A stretch of 34,934 bases of DNA from Mucidula mucida (taxonomy: Eukaryota > Basidiomycota > Agaricomycetes > Agaricales > Physalacriaceae). The notes under the pieces are model-generated. The model was given only the letters and a program-made list of their open reading frames with translations. It made no database searches and had not been told where the DNA came from. The position numbers and the translations under genes are program-made. Of this stretch, positions 33,290 to 34,934 are shown piece after piece. Position 1 is the first letter of the stretch; every line of letters begins with the position of its first letter. Location of the stretch: the NCBI GenBank assembly GCA_015501055.1, contig JADNYV010000361.1, positions 1-34,934 of the forward strand. The letters are read 5' to 3'.

Positions 33290-34465
33290 TTAAAGAGGCC
33301 GCATAAATATGAGCACGCCTTCGTACACTGCCCACGCAATGGCAGAGCTCAACACTTTACGACTAAGCCGCAAAGACACCCCGTCAAAGTAACCTTGGAC
33401 GCCGCGTTGCTAAAATCCCTCAGAACCGAAATGGTTCATGATGTTAGAGGACTCACATTCCAGATGGTCTTCACAGTCCTCGCGAAGCCCTGATAACGTT
33501 CTTCGGTACGGACTTGAATCTTGGTCTAAAAGACATTGGATTTAGATGAGAGCAGCTGCAGCTAAGAAAAAAGAGTAACCTTAATAACATCGAATGGATG
33601 AGTCGCGATGGTTGCCAACGCGCCGGCCGACGCTGCGGATGTGCTATGTATTATTGTGGAGTTCCAGGTCGACGGGAGGTCGCGTTTGATACTCTCGTAA
33701 AAAACGACAAACAATCCGGCGTATGGCGCATCTCGAAGTGACGAGGCCAAAAATCCCCGGAAGAGCTCAGCGCGTTCCATTCCCCGTAACGCCTGGTATA
33801 GACTAGGATATGCATACATGTTACTCTGATACCTTCCAAGTCAATTCGGTCCATCGTCGCGTGGAAAGACACGCACCTCGAATCGCGCTTTTATGACGGA
33901 AAACGGGTTTAGAATGAAACCGACAGTCACACGCGCCGTGGCTCCGGCAATAAGATTCCCTTGGGCTGTCAACTTTGGTAAAACGCTGTTGCTTTTCCTG
34001 AAAGTCGTGGGAGGAGGTAGAGTGAAGTAGGGTGAAGTAGCTAGTATAGTCCGAAGGTGAGTTAGTCCAGCCATATACAAAGCTACGCCCGGAACATTTC
34101 TGGAAGTTGAATGAGCCCTAATCTCGTGTAGAGTAAGTTTGCATACCGAATAAGTGAAGCATTCGTTCCCCTCCATAAACCCTTCGCTCCTTGAGTTGAG
34201 AGAATAGCTCGTGTTGTTGGTAATATCCCCACTCTGGTAGCTGTGTGTCCATGATCCACCTGTTGCAATCGAGTCTTCACCAGGTCGACTGTCCGAGTAT
34301 GAGAGCATTCCAAGACAGAATTACAAACCATTTCTTACAGGGCTGTAGACAGACGGTTGACGCGAATCCGGAGAGGGCACCTGAGCCTCTAGCGTGAATT
34401 GGATTTCACAGTAATTTAAATGCAACGAACGCACCCGACACAAGATGCAGCTGGACATTGCTCAT
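33290..34465 (-). CDS. HEM25: mitochondrial glycine carrier Hem25/SLC25A38
   Basis: Inner-membrane carrier importing glycine for heme synthesis. Exons 34465-34435, 34380-34339, 34288-34147, 34099-33877, 33825-33580, 33525-33457, 33409-33290; 290 residues in phase. Begins MSNVQLHLVSGALSGFAST. The three carrier signatures are QPFDLVKTR, NPFSVIKAR and HPFDVIKTK. SLC25A38-specific sequence: GLWRGTNASLIRNVPGVALY, LPKLTAQGNLIAGATARVTV, ARFESNMYAYPSLYQALRG, FRGFLASSLRDAPYAGLFVV and WNQRGVQGYFDGVSLRLSRK. Two of six splice junctions join codons inside these motifs exactly. Confidence 0.95.
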
Positions 34466-34688
34466 CTAATATTCAAGATGAGAGTAAAAAGGCAAGATCA
34501 TAATAATGCCCCGCAAAAAATCGGCTTGACGCGTCATTTCACGGGACCCCGACCGGCTATCCCGGCCATGAGAAACCGTTCCCAGGAAACGATAAATTCG
34601 ACAGAATAGATACACTACGTACTTAGATAACTAGTAAACATCGATGAGCAATTACACAGCGCGAGAACGAGTCCAGTTTGAAAAGCAT

Positions 34689-34934
34689 TTACAACATCTG
34701 ACTTTGAGCATGCGCCAATTGTCCGATCAGATTCTTCACCACCTCCTTCTGCGCATCCTTCTCCTGCACCCACGATTGCCTGATACGCTCAAAGTCCCTT
34801 GTATCAGCCTCTAACCTCGCAACCCGCTCCTCGGCTATCTTAATTTTCTTATCCAGCTCTTCCTCTCGAGCATCGACTTGCATTAGCCGCTGATCCAAAA
34901 TCTTCTCCTTTGCTAGCAGGTCGGTATCCCGTGG
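34689..34934 (-). CDS. C-terminal coiled coil of an unidentified protein (cut by right edge)
   Basis: Open from the right edge to TAA at 34689-34691. The 81 visible residues (LAKEKILDQRLMQVDAREEE, LDKKIKIAEERVARLEADT, FERIRQSWVQEKDAQKEVVK, NLIGQLAHAQSQML) form a heptad-patterned coiled coil rich in Glu, Lys and Gln. The family cannot be told from this part. Confidence 0.65.
   Translation of the reverse strand, partial: PRDTDLLAKEKILDQRLMQVDAREEELDKKIKIAEERVARLEADTRDFERIRQSWVQEKDAQKEVVKNLIGQLAHAQSQML

Overview
The window is nuclear DNA of a filamentous basidiomycete, most likely an Agaricomycete. The genes are dense and intron-rich, with nearly all introns 43-69 nt long and GT-AG, and there are no operons. 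Several families present (a DUF6534-type membrane protein, a basidiomycete 7-TM protein, a Kex2-type convertase, an RNA-silencing RdRP) fit that group. Exon structures were rebuilt by eye from splice sites, reading-frame phase and family resemblance; no search was run.

Layout, left to right: the 5' part of an RNA-dependent RNA polymerase (-, runs off the left edge); methylenetetrahydrofolate reductase (+), head-to-head with the RdRP; a cupin pseudogene in which the middle exon is inverted; an F-box protein (-); a CPD1-type cyclic phosphodiesterase (-) head-to-head with a Ypt6/Rab6 GTPase (+); about 1.1 kb without a recognised gene; a 16-exon DUF6534-type membrane protein (+); a YqjM-type flavin oxidoreductase (+); an F-box remnant (-); two nearly identical small secreted-protein genes in inverted orientation inside a ~1.15-kb inverted duplication, with a FYVE-like/SAP-like/RING ubiquitin ligase (-) between them; a weak gene remnant; Kex2 (+); an UNC93-like MFS transporter (+); POT1, the telomere end-binding protein (-); a 7-TM protein (+); an ADP-ribose macrodomain protein with a predicted N-myristoylation signal (-); tRNA-Phe (-); an Ecm15/UPF0045 protein (+); the mitochondrial glycine carrier Hem25/SLC25A38 (-); and a coiled-coil C-terminus cut by the right edge (-).

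The genes are mostly housekeeping and do not form a cluster with a shared pathway. The most unusual structures are the exon-scale inversion in the cupin locus, the inverted duplication carrying the secreted-protein pair, and several very small exons (5, 6, 11, 12 and 13 nt). Single-base frameshifts interrupt otherwise convincing coding sequence in RdRP, UNC93, POT1 (several) and ECM15. These could be homopolymer sequencing errors or real lesions, and raw reads are needed to decide. I did not find convincing evidence of a wholly new multi-gene system.
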